A stretch of 64,000 bases of DNA from JAMLHH01 sp037189845. GTDB taxonomy: Bacteria; Bacteroidota; Bacteroidia; Chitinophagales; JADIYW01. The notes below the pieces were generated by a model, which was given only the letters and a program-made list of their open reading frames with translations, made no database searches and was not told where the DNA came from. Each line of letters starts with the position of its first letter. The stretch's first letter is position 1. The translations under genes were made by a program, and so were the position numbers. The stretch covers positions 108,367-172,366 of the forward strand of contig JBBCIS010000005.1 in assembly GCA_037189845.1 (NCBI GenBank), in the 5' to 3' direction. Positions 45,481-54,453 of this stretch are shown here, in pieces.

Positions 45481-46554
45481 TTAAGAAATACCTCCTGCTT
45501 TTAGTTTTTCTGCATTTTCTTCAAAAATCAACTTGTCGATAAACTCCTGAATTTCACCATTGATGACATCATTCAGATTGTACATCGTCAGATTGATCCG
45601 ATGATCTGTGACGCGACCTTGTGGCCAGTTATATGTTCTGATTTTAGCAGAACGGTCACCTGTAGAAACCAATGTTTTACGCTCCTTTGCAATTTTCTCC
45701 TGGTGTTCTGCAATAGCTTTTTCATAGATTCTTGTACGAAGTACCTTCAATGCAATTTCATAGTTTTTGATCTGAGAACGGCCTTCCTGACATTCTACGA
45801 CAATACCTGTAGGCAAGTGTGTCAGACGCACTGCAGATTCTGTTCTGTTAACGTGCTGACCTCCCGCACCACTCGCACGGAATACATCCTTTCGGATATC
45901 ATTATTGCTGATTTCCACGTCTACTTCTTCTGCTTCCGGAAGCACTGCCACTGTTGCAGCAGATGTATGTACGCGACCTTGTGATTCTGTTTCAGGCACA
46001 CGCTGTACACGATGTACGCCTGATTCATACTTCAATACTCCGTACGCACCGTCTCCTTCGATTTCCATCACAATTTCCTTGTAACCACCCGATGTGCCCG
46101 CATTCTCATTCAACACCTCTGTACGCCAGCCTTTGATTTCACAGTATCTTTTGTACATCTTGAATAAATCACCTGCAAACAGGGATGCTTCGTCACCACC
46201 GGTACCGGCACGGATTTCTATAATGGCATTTTTATCATCGCCCGGATCTTTAGGAATAAGAAGCTGTCTGATTTCGTGCTCGATAGGTTCAACCTGACTT
46301 TGAAGCTCTTCTATTTCTTCTTTTGCCATTTCACGCATATCAGGATCTTTTTCTGTTTCGAGCAATTCCTTACTAAATTTAAGATTACTCAAAATAGATG
46401 TATATCTGTCGTAAGCCTGTACAATAGGCTCCAGATCTCTGTATTCTTTACCGATTCTTTTAAATTTTGACAAATCACTCACTACCTCAGGGTCGCTGAG
46501 CTGCATTTCTAAATCCTGATATCTGAGTTTGAGTGCTTCTAATTTGTCGAGCAT
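45481..46554 (-). CDS. prfA: Peptide chain release factor 1
   Basis: A 357-aa class I release factor reading UAA and UAG. The catalytic GGQ is in FRASGAGGQHVNRTES, and VHRVQRVPETESQGRVHTSA carries the stop-recognition P-x-T as PET (PAT in E. coli RF1, so a RF1-type, not RF2 SPF). The N-terminal coiled part and the terminal NAEKLKAGGIS-like tail are normal. Length (357) matches the family. It lies 145 bp upstream of fabG on the same strand. Confidence 0.98.
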   Translation of the reverse strand: MLDKLEALKLRYQDLEMQLSDPEVVSDLSKFKRIGKEYRDLEPIVQAYDRYTSILSNLKFSKELLETEKDPDMREMAKEEIEELQSQVEPIEHEIRQLLIPKDPGDDKNAIIEIRAGTGGDEASLFAGDLFKMYKRYCEIKGWRTEVLNENAGTSGGYKEIVMEIEGDGAYGVLKYESGVHRVQRVPETESQGRVHTSAATVAVLPEAEEVDVEISNNDIRKDVFRASGAGGQHVNRTESAVRLTHLPTGIVVECQEGRSQIKNYEIALKVLRTRIYEKAIAEHQEKIAKERKTLVSTGDRSAKIRTYNWPQGRVTDHRINLTMYNLNDVINGEIQEFIDKLIFEENAEKLKAGGIS

Positions 46555-46792
46555 GGTCGCTTTTTTGAGAGTGCAAAGTTACGACTTGAAACGCAAAATT
46601 GTTTATACGGAAAGTTGAGGATGTATTAAATATTCTCCATCATTTATTCAATGCTCCTATTTGAGATGTATTCTGAACAATTTTAGAAATACATGAACTT
46701 TTTGAGGAGGGCTTCTCTCCTTTTTGGAATGCGTGTAATGGTTATTCGTCATGCCGAACTCGTTTCGGCATCCGTTAGCTTGTAATACGATA

Positions 46793-47116
46793 TTAAACCG
46801 CATTTCTATAATCCTCAATCTCTTTATCCGTGAACCAACATTCTGCCAGATCTTTTAAATCAGGATTTTTCACCTTGATTAAATTCCACTTCCAGTCTCT
46901 ATGCCAATTCTTCAATTGCTTTTCTCTGCTTATAGCATCTACTATCAGTGGTATGGTTTCAAAATACATTAAGTCATAAAGATTATATCTTTTTGTAAAT
47001 TCTGATCCTTTGCCTGATTTGTGCTCTAAAACTCTTCGTTCTATATTACTGGTAATGCCTACATATAAAGTCGTTCTATTTTTGTTGGTCATCATGTAAA
47101 CGTAACCTTGTTTCAT
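46793..47116 (-). CDS. GIY-YIG nuclease family protein
   Basis: A 107-aa single-domain protein of the UPF0213/YhbQ type. The GIY and YIG equivalents are YVYMMTNKNRTTLYVGITSN. The catalytic arginine is in IERRVLEHKSG and the catalytic glutamate in ISREKQLKNWHRDWK. Such proteins are common, often several per genome in Bacteroidota, with unproven cellular roles. It is alone in this spacer. Confidence 0.93.
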   Translation of the reverse strand: MKQGYVYMMTNKNRTTLYVGITSNIERRVLEHKSGKGSEFTKRYNLYDLMYFETIPLIVDAISREKQLKNWHRDWKWNLIKVKNPDLKDLAECWFTDKEIEDYRNAV

Positions 47117-47199
47117 CGTAAATACTTTTAGATGATATAAAATAAAAGATCATAATTAATTACAATATAACAACAAAAAGATTATCAATAATCTATAGA

Positions 47200-47245
47200 C
47201 CCTGAAACAAGTTCAGGGTGACGACTCAGGGCGATGTCGTGAACC
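47200..47245. repeat. Palindromic repeat near the PI-PLC gene
   Basis: CCCTGAA (47200-47206), loop CAAG-plus-G, TTCAGGG (47212-47218), followed by TGACGACTCAGGGCGA. The wording is common as a dispersed intergenic repeat. Nothing else is seen in 47117-47329. Confidence 0.45.
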
Positions 47246-47329
47246 GAGCGGTATACGTCCCAATCTTAACATTGCTAAATGCGATATAATAATCCTTCAA
47301 AACTCTCAGCCTTGCAGCAATCCGCAAGA

Positions 47330-48358
47330 CTATTCTGCAATTCCGATTTCAGAAATAGTTTTAGCGATGCTGATCATCCATTCGTCTCCATGGTCCAACC
47401 AGAAAATATGAGGATACTTATGAGAGTTAATAGCTCCTGATTGTACCATACTATCTATAACTATCTGAAAATCCGGATTGGATTGTTTGGAAAAGCTCAG
47501 AATAGAATTGCTCTGATCTCCTACTGCGCATGCCACTGCCTGTGCAGTTTCCTGGGTCATCTGCCAGGAAAATTGAAAAAGCCGGGATGGAGCCGGACTG
47601 TAATTATTAAATTTCAATAATTGATCTTCTTTCAACTGGCTGTATACGCTCTTATTAGACCAACCACCAACTGTATTCATTATAGAAGATGAAAAATATC
47701 CTTGCTTTCTGTTCTCGTCTGTATTGGAAAAACCGCTGTCAAACATTAAAATCACTTTGCCGGTTGCTGGATTTTCTCCCAGAATTTTTCTCAGTGACCA
47801 ATCATAAAAGTAGTTTACACGTTCTGTCTCCTTATAGATTTTGTCTCCGAAAACTTCCTGCAACATCTTTAGAAACTGCTCATCATTTTCATTCATATTA
47901 CAGAAGTGCCCAAAGCTCAACACGACTATTTCATGGTATTCTTCCAAAAAATCGTTGGTGTACTCGAATATATTTTTGATGTAATCTCCCTGACAGCCTA
48001 AACCTCCGCATTCAGTTGTATGATGAGCATAATATTCGCCATTCAAAATCATAGGTCTGACATCAAAGATCCGGTATCCGGCTTTCAACTGTTTACCCAT
48101 ATCCAGATGCTGGGTCTGAGTATTACATGCATTAGCACCAAAAGAACATTTTCTCAGGATATAAACTCCTGCATCATGTGAGCCAGGCAGGCTGATGTCA
48201 GAAAATTTGATGTCCTTATCGGGATACTGATTCAACAAACTTGTCATCCAGGCATAATCAATTTTTGCCGGAATATATTTCTCAAAAGATTTTTCCTTTT
48301 GACAGGAAACGAGAAAAAACAACAAAATAAATCCTAAAAAGCGCGTATTTCTAAACAT
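47330..48358 (-). CDS. Lipoprotein with PI-PLC X-like phosphodiesterase domain
   Basis: A 342-aa protein with a lipoprotein signal (FLGFILLFFLVSCQKEK; lipobox cysteine about residue 19). The domain has ISLPGSHDAGVYILRK and YRIFDVRPMILNGEYYAHHT, giving the two catalytic histidines of the bacterial phosphatidylinositol-specific phospholipase C fold. ILMFDSGFSNT is part of the barrel. It may cleave phosphoinositides or glycosyl-PI, or be a related phosphodiesterase, at the outer membrane or cell surface. It lies 33 bp after the M1 peptidase gene on the same strand. Confidence 0.85.
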   Translation of the reverse strand: MFRNTRFLGFILLFFLVSCQKEKSFEKYIPAKIDYAWMTSLLNQYPDKDIKFSDISLPGSHDAGVYILRKCSFGANACNTQTQHLDMGKQLKAGYRIFDVRPMILNGEYYAHHTTECGGLGCQGDYIKNIFEYTNDFLEEYHEIVVLSFGHFCNMNENDEQFLKMLQEVFGDKIYKETERVNYFYDWSLRKILGENPATGKVILMFDSGFSNTDENRKQGYFSSSIMNTVGGWSNKSVYSQLKEDQLLKFNNYSPAPSRLFQFSWQMTQETAQAVACAVGDQSNSILSFSKQSNPDFQIVIDSMVQSGAINSHKYPHIFWLDHGDEWMISIAKTISEIGIAE

Positions 48359-48391
48359 CTTGTTAAGATAAAAGTTTGTTAGCTTATATTA

Positions 48392-51352
48392 CTATTTCAT
48401 GACTTTTTCGAGTAGATTTTCGCGAATTCCTTTGTGAAAATTCAGTTTATCCATATTGATGGCGAAGGTTATTCTCTGTCCAAACTTAGGCAGGTTGGAT
48501 TTGTAATAAGTTCTGAAATTATCAGACATCAGCAAGGGAAAATAAACTTCTATAGCTTCATCCATCAGTGATATACAGAATCCCATATCGTAGTGAAATT
48601 GTTTAACCGGTAAAAGATTATCCGGCATCAATACTTTGTCAATACTGTATCCCATATCCAGAAACAATTGTACCGGCAGCCATTTGACCGGAGCATCTAA
48701 TTTGAAGTTAGCAGCAAAAAGGCCATTGACAGTTTTGCCTTCGGGAATATTCTGTAATGGTGTAAAAACTTTAAAATTCCCTTCTCCCATCATCATTTGT
48801 CTGGAAGCAAATCCCTCCTGAGCATTTCTTCCAAAGTAGCTTCCGTCGTACAAGTAATCATTTTTACCGTTAATACCACTCATATTGAAACCCACAACTG
48901 CATTTCTTCTGAAGCTGATATCCTCATTTCTGTAATAAAATGCACCTGCAAAAAATCTCATGTGCACGAATGAACCTTTGCGGGTATACCTGAATTTTTG
49001 CCTGAATTCAACGGACTGGCGAACATAATCTTTATCAAATCTGACCACTGTCTTCAATTCATGCGGATATATGGAATGAAGATTTTGCAATGAATACCAG
49101 AACTCACTCGTATTGAAATGTCCTTTTACTTTTGAAAATGACACATCTCCTGTAATACTGTCTCGTTGCGCAGCATAAGCATCCTGCCAGATATGAATAT
49201 TTCTGTAACCGACTTTGTGTATCGGTCCGTTGTCATTGCTCAGTTTCCTGAATGTTGCTTCCATAAAAGGCTGCAGCTTAATAAATTTCAGGTCAATAGG
49301 TCTGTTATTGATAGAGAAAGATTTGGAATGCAAACCGATTTCTATATCAATAGGTTTCTGCTTCTTCGGAGAAATATGGTACGACACATTTCCAATCCAG
49401 TTGAATTGTTTTGATTTAAAAGCAAAGAGCGGCACCAGCTCATATTCAAGCTTTTTCACAGGAAATACCCTGTTGTACAAGGCTAATCCCAGCATAAAAC
49501 CATCATATTTATTACCCGCCAATACAGGTGTTAGAAACAACTGATTTTTAGTCGGGTCTTCTAAGCTACCCAATAACCTGACCTGTGCAGGTTTCCAGCT
49601 ACGTATACCATTTACTTTTGCAAAATTATTTCGTCTGTTACTCTCAGGAGTCAGCCATTGAGGGTCAACCAAAACCGCATAAGCATCCTTGTGATCAGAA
49701 AAAGATATTTGCTTTTCATTTTCAAAGTCTTCTACCCAGACAGATTCCAGGACGTTCAAATCTTTGTCAACCAATGCTACCTCTGTAGCTGTTTTCAAAG
49801 ATTTTTTATTTTTCAAAGTTACATTCAACCGGGCATTCTCTTTTCTGATGCCTTTTACCGACAAATCCGAAACCTCTGAAGATTTTAATATTCCTTCAAA
49901 AAACCATTCAGTGTCCTTGTCACATTCTTCTTTAAAATGTTGCTGAAGTCCTGCAATGCTGATGTGCTGAAATTTATTTTTTTCATAGAATACCTGCATG
50001 AGTTGATCAAAAGCTTCTCTTCCCAGATATCCTTCCAGGTTTTTGATATCAAAAGCTCCCTTAGCATACATCATTGCATAATAATTTGCTCCGGAATACT
50101 CCTCTGAAGTAAGATTATCCGGCTGTTGCAGATTGGTTCTGTATTGCTGCAGGAGCACATTTTTCTCCATTGGCTTTTCAGGCAATCTGTTGAGACCGAA
50201 ATATTTTGCCACTCCTTTATGTTCTTCTATCCATGAACTTTCATTTTCTGCAAGTCTGGCGATAACTCTATGTTCATAATACGATGTCAGACTTTCGTCC
50301 AGGAATGGTTCTTTTCTTTCATTATTTGCTAAAATTCCATACCACCAGTTATGAATGACTTCATGTACTACTTCTACTTTCAAAGTAGCTCCACCTTCTA
50401 TATTACAAATGGTCGGATATTCCATTCCATTGCCTATTCCTGCCACCCCTTCTACTACAGTGCATACATCATAAGGATATTCACCTACATTTTCTGACAT
50501 GTACTGAACCGTTTCAGAGGCATAATGAAGAATATCATCTGCAATGGCTTCATTGTGCACATAAGCCTGAAGCGTTACTTTTTTGCCGGATTTTAAAGTA
50601 ATTTCTTTTTGCTTCACAATGAATTTCCGGGAAGCGAACCAGGCAAAATCGTGAATTTCTGATTGATTAACTTCGTATGTAATTTTACTTTCCGTCGTAT
50701 CCACCGGCTTGTACTGATATCCTGTAGCGGCAAAACCGTACACTGAAGGCAGTGTAACTTTCACCTGGTAATCAGCAAAGTCGCTAAAAAACTCACCCTG
50801 CTCCAGATAGGACATAGACTGCCACTCACCACCCTGATATACCGCAAATTTAGGATACCATTGTGTCAGAGAATAAAATGAACCTGTATATCCTGACCGG
50901 GAAGTCATTTCAGGTAATTTTACCCGGAACGGTGTATTAAGCGTAATAGATTTACCGGGTAGTAATGGCTGGTTCAACAATATCACCCCTACATCCGGCT
51001 GGTCATCAGAAGTCATCAATGTCAAAGCCCGACCATCTACGGTAAAGTTCAGGCTGTCAATTTTACCTAGTGATTTGCCATATCTGAAATCCAGCTGCCC
51101 CAGCTGTACCATTTGCTTCGCCCAGGGTGTATGATGTCCGCTGTAAGCATTCGGCCACAAATGCACCCAAAGCTCCTGAAGTGTATCATTTGTAGAATTG
51201 TAAAAACTCATTTGTAGGTGTCCTTTAACCGTTCTTTTAGCTGGTTCCAGCTCTACATCTATATTATATTTATTGTTGGCCGACAGTAAAAACGGACTCA
51301 CTCCACATATTAAAATCAGGATGTATTTATTAACAATTTTCACAATGTTCAT
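48392..51352 (-). CDS. M1 family metallopeptidase
   Basis: A 986-aa secreted zinc aminopeptidase-like protein. I chose ATG 51352; the upstream TTG at 51370 adds only six residues. A signal peptide (about MNIVKIVNKYILILICGVSP) is followed by the M1 beta domain. The catalytic site is HEVIHNW at about residues 330-336, with an 18-residue spacing to Glu in FLDESLTSYYEH, the full HExxH-x18-E motif. GMEYPT replaces the GAMEN exopeptidase motif. The last 400 residues form a beta-rich domain ending near an outer-membrane-like repeat. It probably acts in the periplasm or at the cell surface. Confidence 0.9.
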   Translation of the reverse strand: MNIVKIVNKYILILICGVSPFLLSANNKYNIDVELEPAKRTVKGHLQMSFYNSTNDTLQELWVHLWPNAYSGHHTPWAKQMVQLGQLDFRYGKSLGKIDSLNFTVDGRALTLMTSDDQPDVGVILLNQPLLPGKSITLNTPFRVKLPEMTSRSGYTGSFYSLTQWYPKFAVYQGGEWQSMSYLEQGEFFSDFADYQVKVTLPSVYGFAATGYQYKPVDTTESKITYEVNQSEIHDFAWFASRKFIVKQKEITLKSGKKVTLQAYVHNEAIADDILHYASETVQYMSENVGEYPYDVCTVVEGVAGIGNGMEYPTICNIEGGATLKVEVVHEVIHNWWYGILANNERKEPFLDESLTSYYEHRVIARLAENESSWIEEHKGVAKYFGLNRLPEKPMEKNVLLQQYRTNLQQPDNLTSEEYSGANYYAMMYAKGAFDIKNLEGYLGREAFDQLMQVFYEKNKFQHISIAGLQQHFKEECDKDTEWFFEGILKSSEVSDLSVKGIRKENARLNVTLKNKKSLKTATEVALVDKDLNVLESVWVEDFENEKQISFSDHKDAYAVLVDPQWLTPESNRRNNFAKVNGIRSWKPAQVRLLGSLEDPTKNQLFLTPVLAGNKYDGFMLGLALYNRVFPVKKLEYELVPLFAFKSKQFNWIGNVSYHISPKKQKPIDIEIGLHSKSFSINNRPIDLKFIKLQPFMEATFRKLSNDNGPIHKVGYRNIHIWQDAYAAQRDSITGDVSFSKVKGHFNTSEFWYSLQNLHSIYPHELKTVVRFDKDYVRQSVEFRQKFRYTRKGSFVHMRFFAGAFYYRNEDISFRRNAVVGFNMSGINGKNDYLYDGSYFGRNAQEGFASRQMMMGEGNFKVFTPLQNIPEGKTVNGLFAANFKLDAPVKWLPVQLFLDMGYSIDKVLMPDNLLPVKQFHYDMGFCISLMDEAIEVYFPLLMSDNFRTYYKSNLPKFGQRITFAINMDKLNFHKGIRENLLEKVMK

Positions 51353-51420
51353 ATCTTTTCCTTTCTGCAATCAATACCTTTTCATAACTTATGTTAAGAA
51401 TGCAATGCCAATATAAGTAT

Positions 51421-51428
51421 TAACTTTG
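51421..51428 (+). promoter_or_regulatory. -7 element of the TPR gene
   Basis: TAACTTTG fits TAnnTTTG exactly; the expected start site lies near 51435, and GGAGG at 51435-51439 precedes ATG 51444. No convincing -33 TTG is present upstream. Confidence 0.5.
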
Positions 51429-51443
51429 TAACTGGAGGTGTAG

Positions 51444-52847
51444 ATGAATCCATTTGAATTTGATGATGAACACAACGAGCATATTAACGATATCGTAGAA
51501 AAATACGAAGACTCTATCCGAAACAATGCTTCCCTTTTCCTTGATCCGGAATCTTTCGAAATTTTAGCAGATTTCTATGAGCTCAGAGGAGAATTTACTA
51601 CTGCTATGGCTGTAATCAATCAGGCATTGGAGCAACACCCTTTTTCTTCATTAATTTTATTGAAAAAGGCACAAATTCTTTTTGAGACAAAAAAATGCGA
51701 AGATGCATTGGAAATCTTAGAGAAAGCCGAGATCATTGACAGCTCAGAATCCGGAATATATTTACTGAGAGCTGAAATTTTCACCTACTTATCCAGATAT
51801 GAGCAGGCGATTGAAATTCTTGAGCTGAGATTATCTGTTTCTGACGAAGAGGATCTCGCGGATATTCATTTGCAGATGGCTGACGTATATGAAGACTGGG
51901 AAAAATACAATGAAGTTTTCCAGTGTCTGAAAAACTGCCTGACTGTTGATCCTGAAAACGAAGAAGCGCTCAACCGGATCAACTATTGTATGGAAATCAC
52001 GGAAGAATATGAGCGAAGCAGAATCTTCCACGAGCAGCTGATCAACGAAAGCCCTTATTCAGTTTTTGCATGGTATAATTTATCCAGCGCATTTAAAGGA
52101 ATGGATAAATTAGACGAGGCCATAGATGCATTGGAATATGTATTGGCCATCAATGATGAGCTGGATTTTGTATATCAGGATATCACAGAGCTCCATATCC
52201 GAAATAAGAATTATGAGAAAGCATTGGAGGTTATCAAAGATTATGAAAGTAAATTTGAAGCTGACGAAGAGATTTTTCTTCTTAAAGGTCAATGCCATGA
52301 CTCTCTTCTGGAATACAAGCTTTCCAGATACTACTATAAAAGAGCGCTACATATCAATCCTAATATAGCAGAAGCATATTACAGAATCGGTGAAAGCTAT
52401 AAGGCAGAAGACAATTGGGAACAGGCATATAAATTTTTCATCAAAGCGGCTGAAATGGAAAAACAGGACTACGATTATCAGATAGTCGCTGCTGAAGCTG
52501 CACAAGTGATGAAAGAAGTCGAGAAAGCTATAGAAATTGCTGAAACTGCTATTGATATTTCTGCTGCAAGATTTGAAGCTTATCTGCTGATGGCGCAAAT
52601 CTTCCTGCATGCAGGAGATTCAGAAACTGCTTTGGAAATTCTGGACAAGGGCATTATCTTTTGCAAATCTACTGTAGAATTAAAGTTTGCCAGAATTGCC
52701 GTTATCTATTATATGGGACAAAAACAGGAAGCGCTGATCCAGCTCATGATGATGTTATCTGAAGCACCCGGAAAAGAGATCTTTATGCTGTACATGTATC
52801 CCGATATGGAAAATGATCAGGATATTGCAATGATTTTAAGTAGTTAA
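51444..52847 (+). CDS. Tetratricopeptide repeat protein
   Basis: A 467-aa soluble protein made almost wholly of TPR units, with no signal peptide. Clear repeats include LADFYELRGEFTTAMAVINQ, ILFETKKCEDALEILEKAEI, LRAEIFTYLSRYEQAIEILE, AWYNLSSAFKGMDKLDEAID and AYYRIGESYKAEDNWEQAYK. It is likely a cytoplasmic scaffold. Its divergent neighbour is the M1 peptidase; the downstream aroE is 177 bp away across a repeat. Confidence 0.9.
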   Translation: MNPFEFDDEHNEHINDIVEKYEDSIRNNASLFLDPESFEILADFYELRGEFTTAMAVINQALEQHPFSSLILLKKAQILFETKKCEDALEILEKAEIIDSSESGIYLLRAEIFTYLSRYEQAIEILELRLSVSDEEDLADIHLQMADVYEDWEKYNEVFQCLKNCLTVDPENEEALNRINYCMEITEEYERSRIFHEQLINESPYSVFAWYNLSSAFKGMDKLDEAIDALEYVLAINDELDFVYQDITELHIRNKNYEKALEVIKDYESKFEADEEIFLLKGQCHDSLLEYKLSRYYYKRALHINPNIAEAYYRIGESYKAEDNWEQAYKFFIKAAEMEKQDYDYQIVAAEAAQVMKEVEKAIEIAETAIDISAARFEAYLLMAQIFLHAGDSETALEILDKGIIFCKSTVELKFARIAVIYYMGQKQEALIQLMMMLSEAPGKEIFMLYMYPDMENDQDIAMILSS

Positions 52848-52855
52848 AATAAATT

Positions 52856-53008
52856 GTTTAAAGTTTAAAGTTTGAACTGTTTAAGGTTGGCTTACACCAG
52901 CAATCCCGATTCGCCATACTCCTATAGCAGACAAATGGCAGAAGAAGTACCTGATGTCCTTCTTTATTTTTTGTTGCGTTAGCAAACTTTGAACCTTAAA
53001 CCTTAAAC
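52856..53008. repeat. TTTAAAG-type repeats in the spacer
   Basis: GTTTAAAGTTTAAAGTTTG (52856-52874) and the later CTTTGAACCTTAAACCTTAA (about 52986-53005) are related, and the first is an inverted copy of the units at 17170-17203. TTGTTGCGTTAGC near 52972 is the complement of the GCTAACGCAGC unit seen near 17015 and 20892. So this spacer carries parts of the same composite repeat. Confidence 0.5.
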
Positions 53009-53023
53009 ATCGAACAAAACTAC

Positions 53024-53758
53024 ATGACAACAAAATTAGGACTTATCGGCTACCCATTGAGCCATTCATTCTCCAAAGGATATTTTACAGAAAAATTCAA
53101 AAGAGAAAATATTTCCAATCATGTATATGATACCTATCCGATTGAAAACATTGAGCTGGTAGAAGATCTAATGAACAATGGCGATTTATCAGGTCTCAAC
53201 GTCACCATTCCTTACAAAGAAGCTGTCATTCCTTTTCTGGATGATCTGGACAATACAGCAAAAGAAATCGGAGCTGTTAATACCATAAAAATTAAAGACG
53301 GTAAAAAAATTGGCTATAATACTGACTGTCATGGCTTTGAGAGAAGCTTCAGTCCTTTATTGCAACCACATCACAAAAAAGCACTGGTGCTCGGAACAGG
53401 CGGTGCTTCCAAAGCAGTAGTATATGCTTTAAAAAATTCAGGCATTTCTTATAAATATGTTTCCCGCACCGGAGATCAGGACAAATGGTCTTATGACCAG
53501 ATTACTCCCGAAATCCTGGGCGAATATACGGTCATCATCAATACTTCTCCTTTAGGAATGTATCCGAATGTAGATACTTTCCCCCCAATTCCTTACGAAG
53601 CCATCACAGAGAGACATTATCTGTATGATCTGGTTTATAATCCGGAAGTGACAGCTTTTCTACAAAAAGGATTGGATAAAAATGCTACTATCAAAAACGG
53701 AATCGACATGCTGTATCTGCAAGCCGAAAAAGCCTGGGAAATCTGGAAAGCGGAGTAA
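53024..53758 (+). CDS. aroE: Shikimate dehydrogenase AroE
   Basis: A 244-aa NADP-dependent enzyme reducing 3-dehydroshikimate to shikimate in aromatic amino-acid synthesis. The substrate site is GLIGYPLSHSFSKGYF and LNVTIPYKEAVIPFLDDLD (with the catalytic Lys), NTIKI and NTDCHGF follow. The NADP-binding loop is VLGTGGASKAVVYAL. The short length is normal for Bacteroidota AroE. It stands alone, convergent with purN. Confidence 0.95.
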   Translation: MTTKLGLIGYPLSHSFSKGYFTEKFKRENISNHVYDTYPIENIELVEDLMNNGDLSGLNVTIPYKEAVIPFLDDLDNTAKEIGAVNTIKIKDGKKIGYNTDCHGFERSFSPLLQPHHKKALVLGTGGASKAVVYALKNSGISYKYVSRTGDQDKWSYDQITPEILGEYTVIINTSPLGMYPNVDTFPPIPYEAITERHYLYDLVYNPEVTAFLQKGLDKNATIKNGIDMLYLQAEKAWEIWKAE

Positions 53759-53798
53759 GTATTTTATATTCTAACTGACCTCTTTCTCTGACTAGATG

Positions 53799-54383
53799 CT
53801 ACAGTGAAAATTCTTTTTTTAAATGACTTTCTATTGTTTTAGGGAAACTGGCATATTCCAACCCATGAATTTTTTGAGCAATTTCCTCCGGAGTATCTTC
53901 GGGTAAAATTTCTATTCTTTCCTGTAATAAAATTTCACCTTTATCATATTCTTCATTGACCAAATGAATGGTAATGCCTGACTCTTTTTCTCCGGCATCT
54001 TTTACAGACTGATGCACTTTCATTCCATACATGCCTTTCCCTCCGTACTTAGGTAATAATGCAGGATGAATATTAATAATTCTGTTGGGGTATAACTTAA
54101 TCAAATGTTGAGGAACTAACCAAAGAAATCCGGCAAGGACTATACTTTGTACTCTGTGTGCCTGAAGAATTTCAATGATTTTTTTTCCTGAAAATTCTTC
54201 TCTGTTCATTATATAAAATGGCACTCCTGTATCCTTAGATATCTGAAGCGCACCCGAATCTATTCTATTACTGACAATTAGAGAGACCTCTATCCTATTA
54301 TGATTTTCAAAATACTTAATAATGTTCCTTGCATTTGAGCCGGTTCCGGAAATAAAAACAGCAATATTGACCTTATTATTCAT
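53799..54383 (-). CDS. purN: Phosphoribosylglycinamide formyltransferase PurN
   Basis: A 194-aa enzyme that transfers formyl from 10-formyl-THF to GAR in purine synthesis. The substrate loop FISGTGSNARNIIKYF is at the N-terminus, and the catalytic region NIHPALLPKYGGKGMYG (Asn, His, with the Asp later in DAGEKESGITIHLV-E) is present. The 194-aa length is typical. Divergent from gmd across 70 bp. Confidence 0.96.
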   Translation of the reverse strand: MNNKVNIAVFISGTGSNARNIIKYFENHNRIEVSLIVSNRIDSGALQISKDTGVPFYIMNREEFSGKKIIEILQAHRVQSIVLAGFLWLVPQHLIKLYPNRIINIHPALLPKYGGKGMYGMKVHQSVKDAGEKESGITIHLVNEEYDKGEILLQERIEILPEDTPEEIAQKIHGLEYASFPKTIESHLKKEFSL

Positions 54384-54453
54384 GTAAGTTGATTCTGACA
54401 GTAAAAAAAGGAAAAATTAACTTATTTTTACCAACTTAATTTCGTTAACTAAA

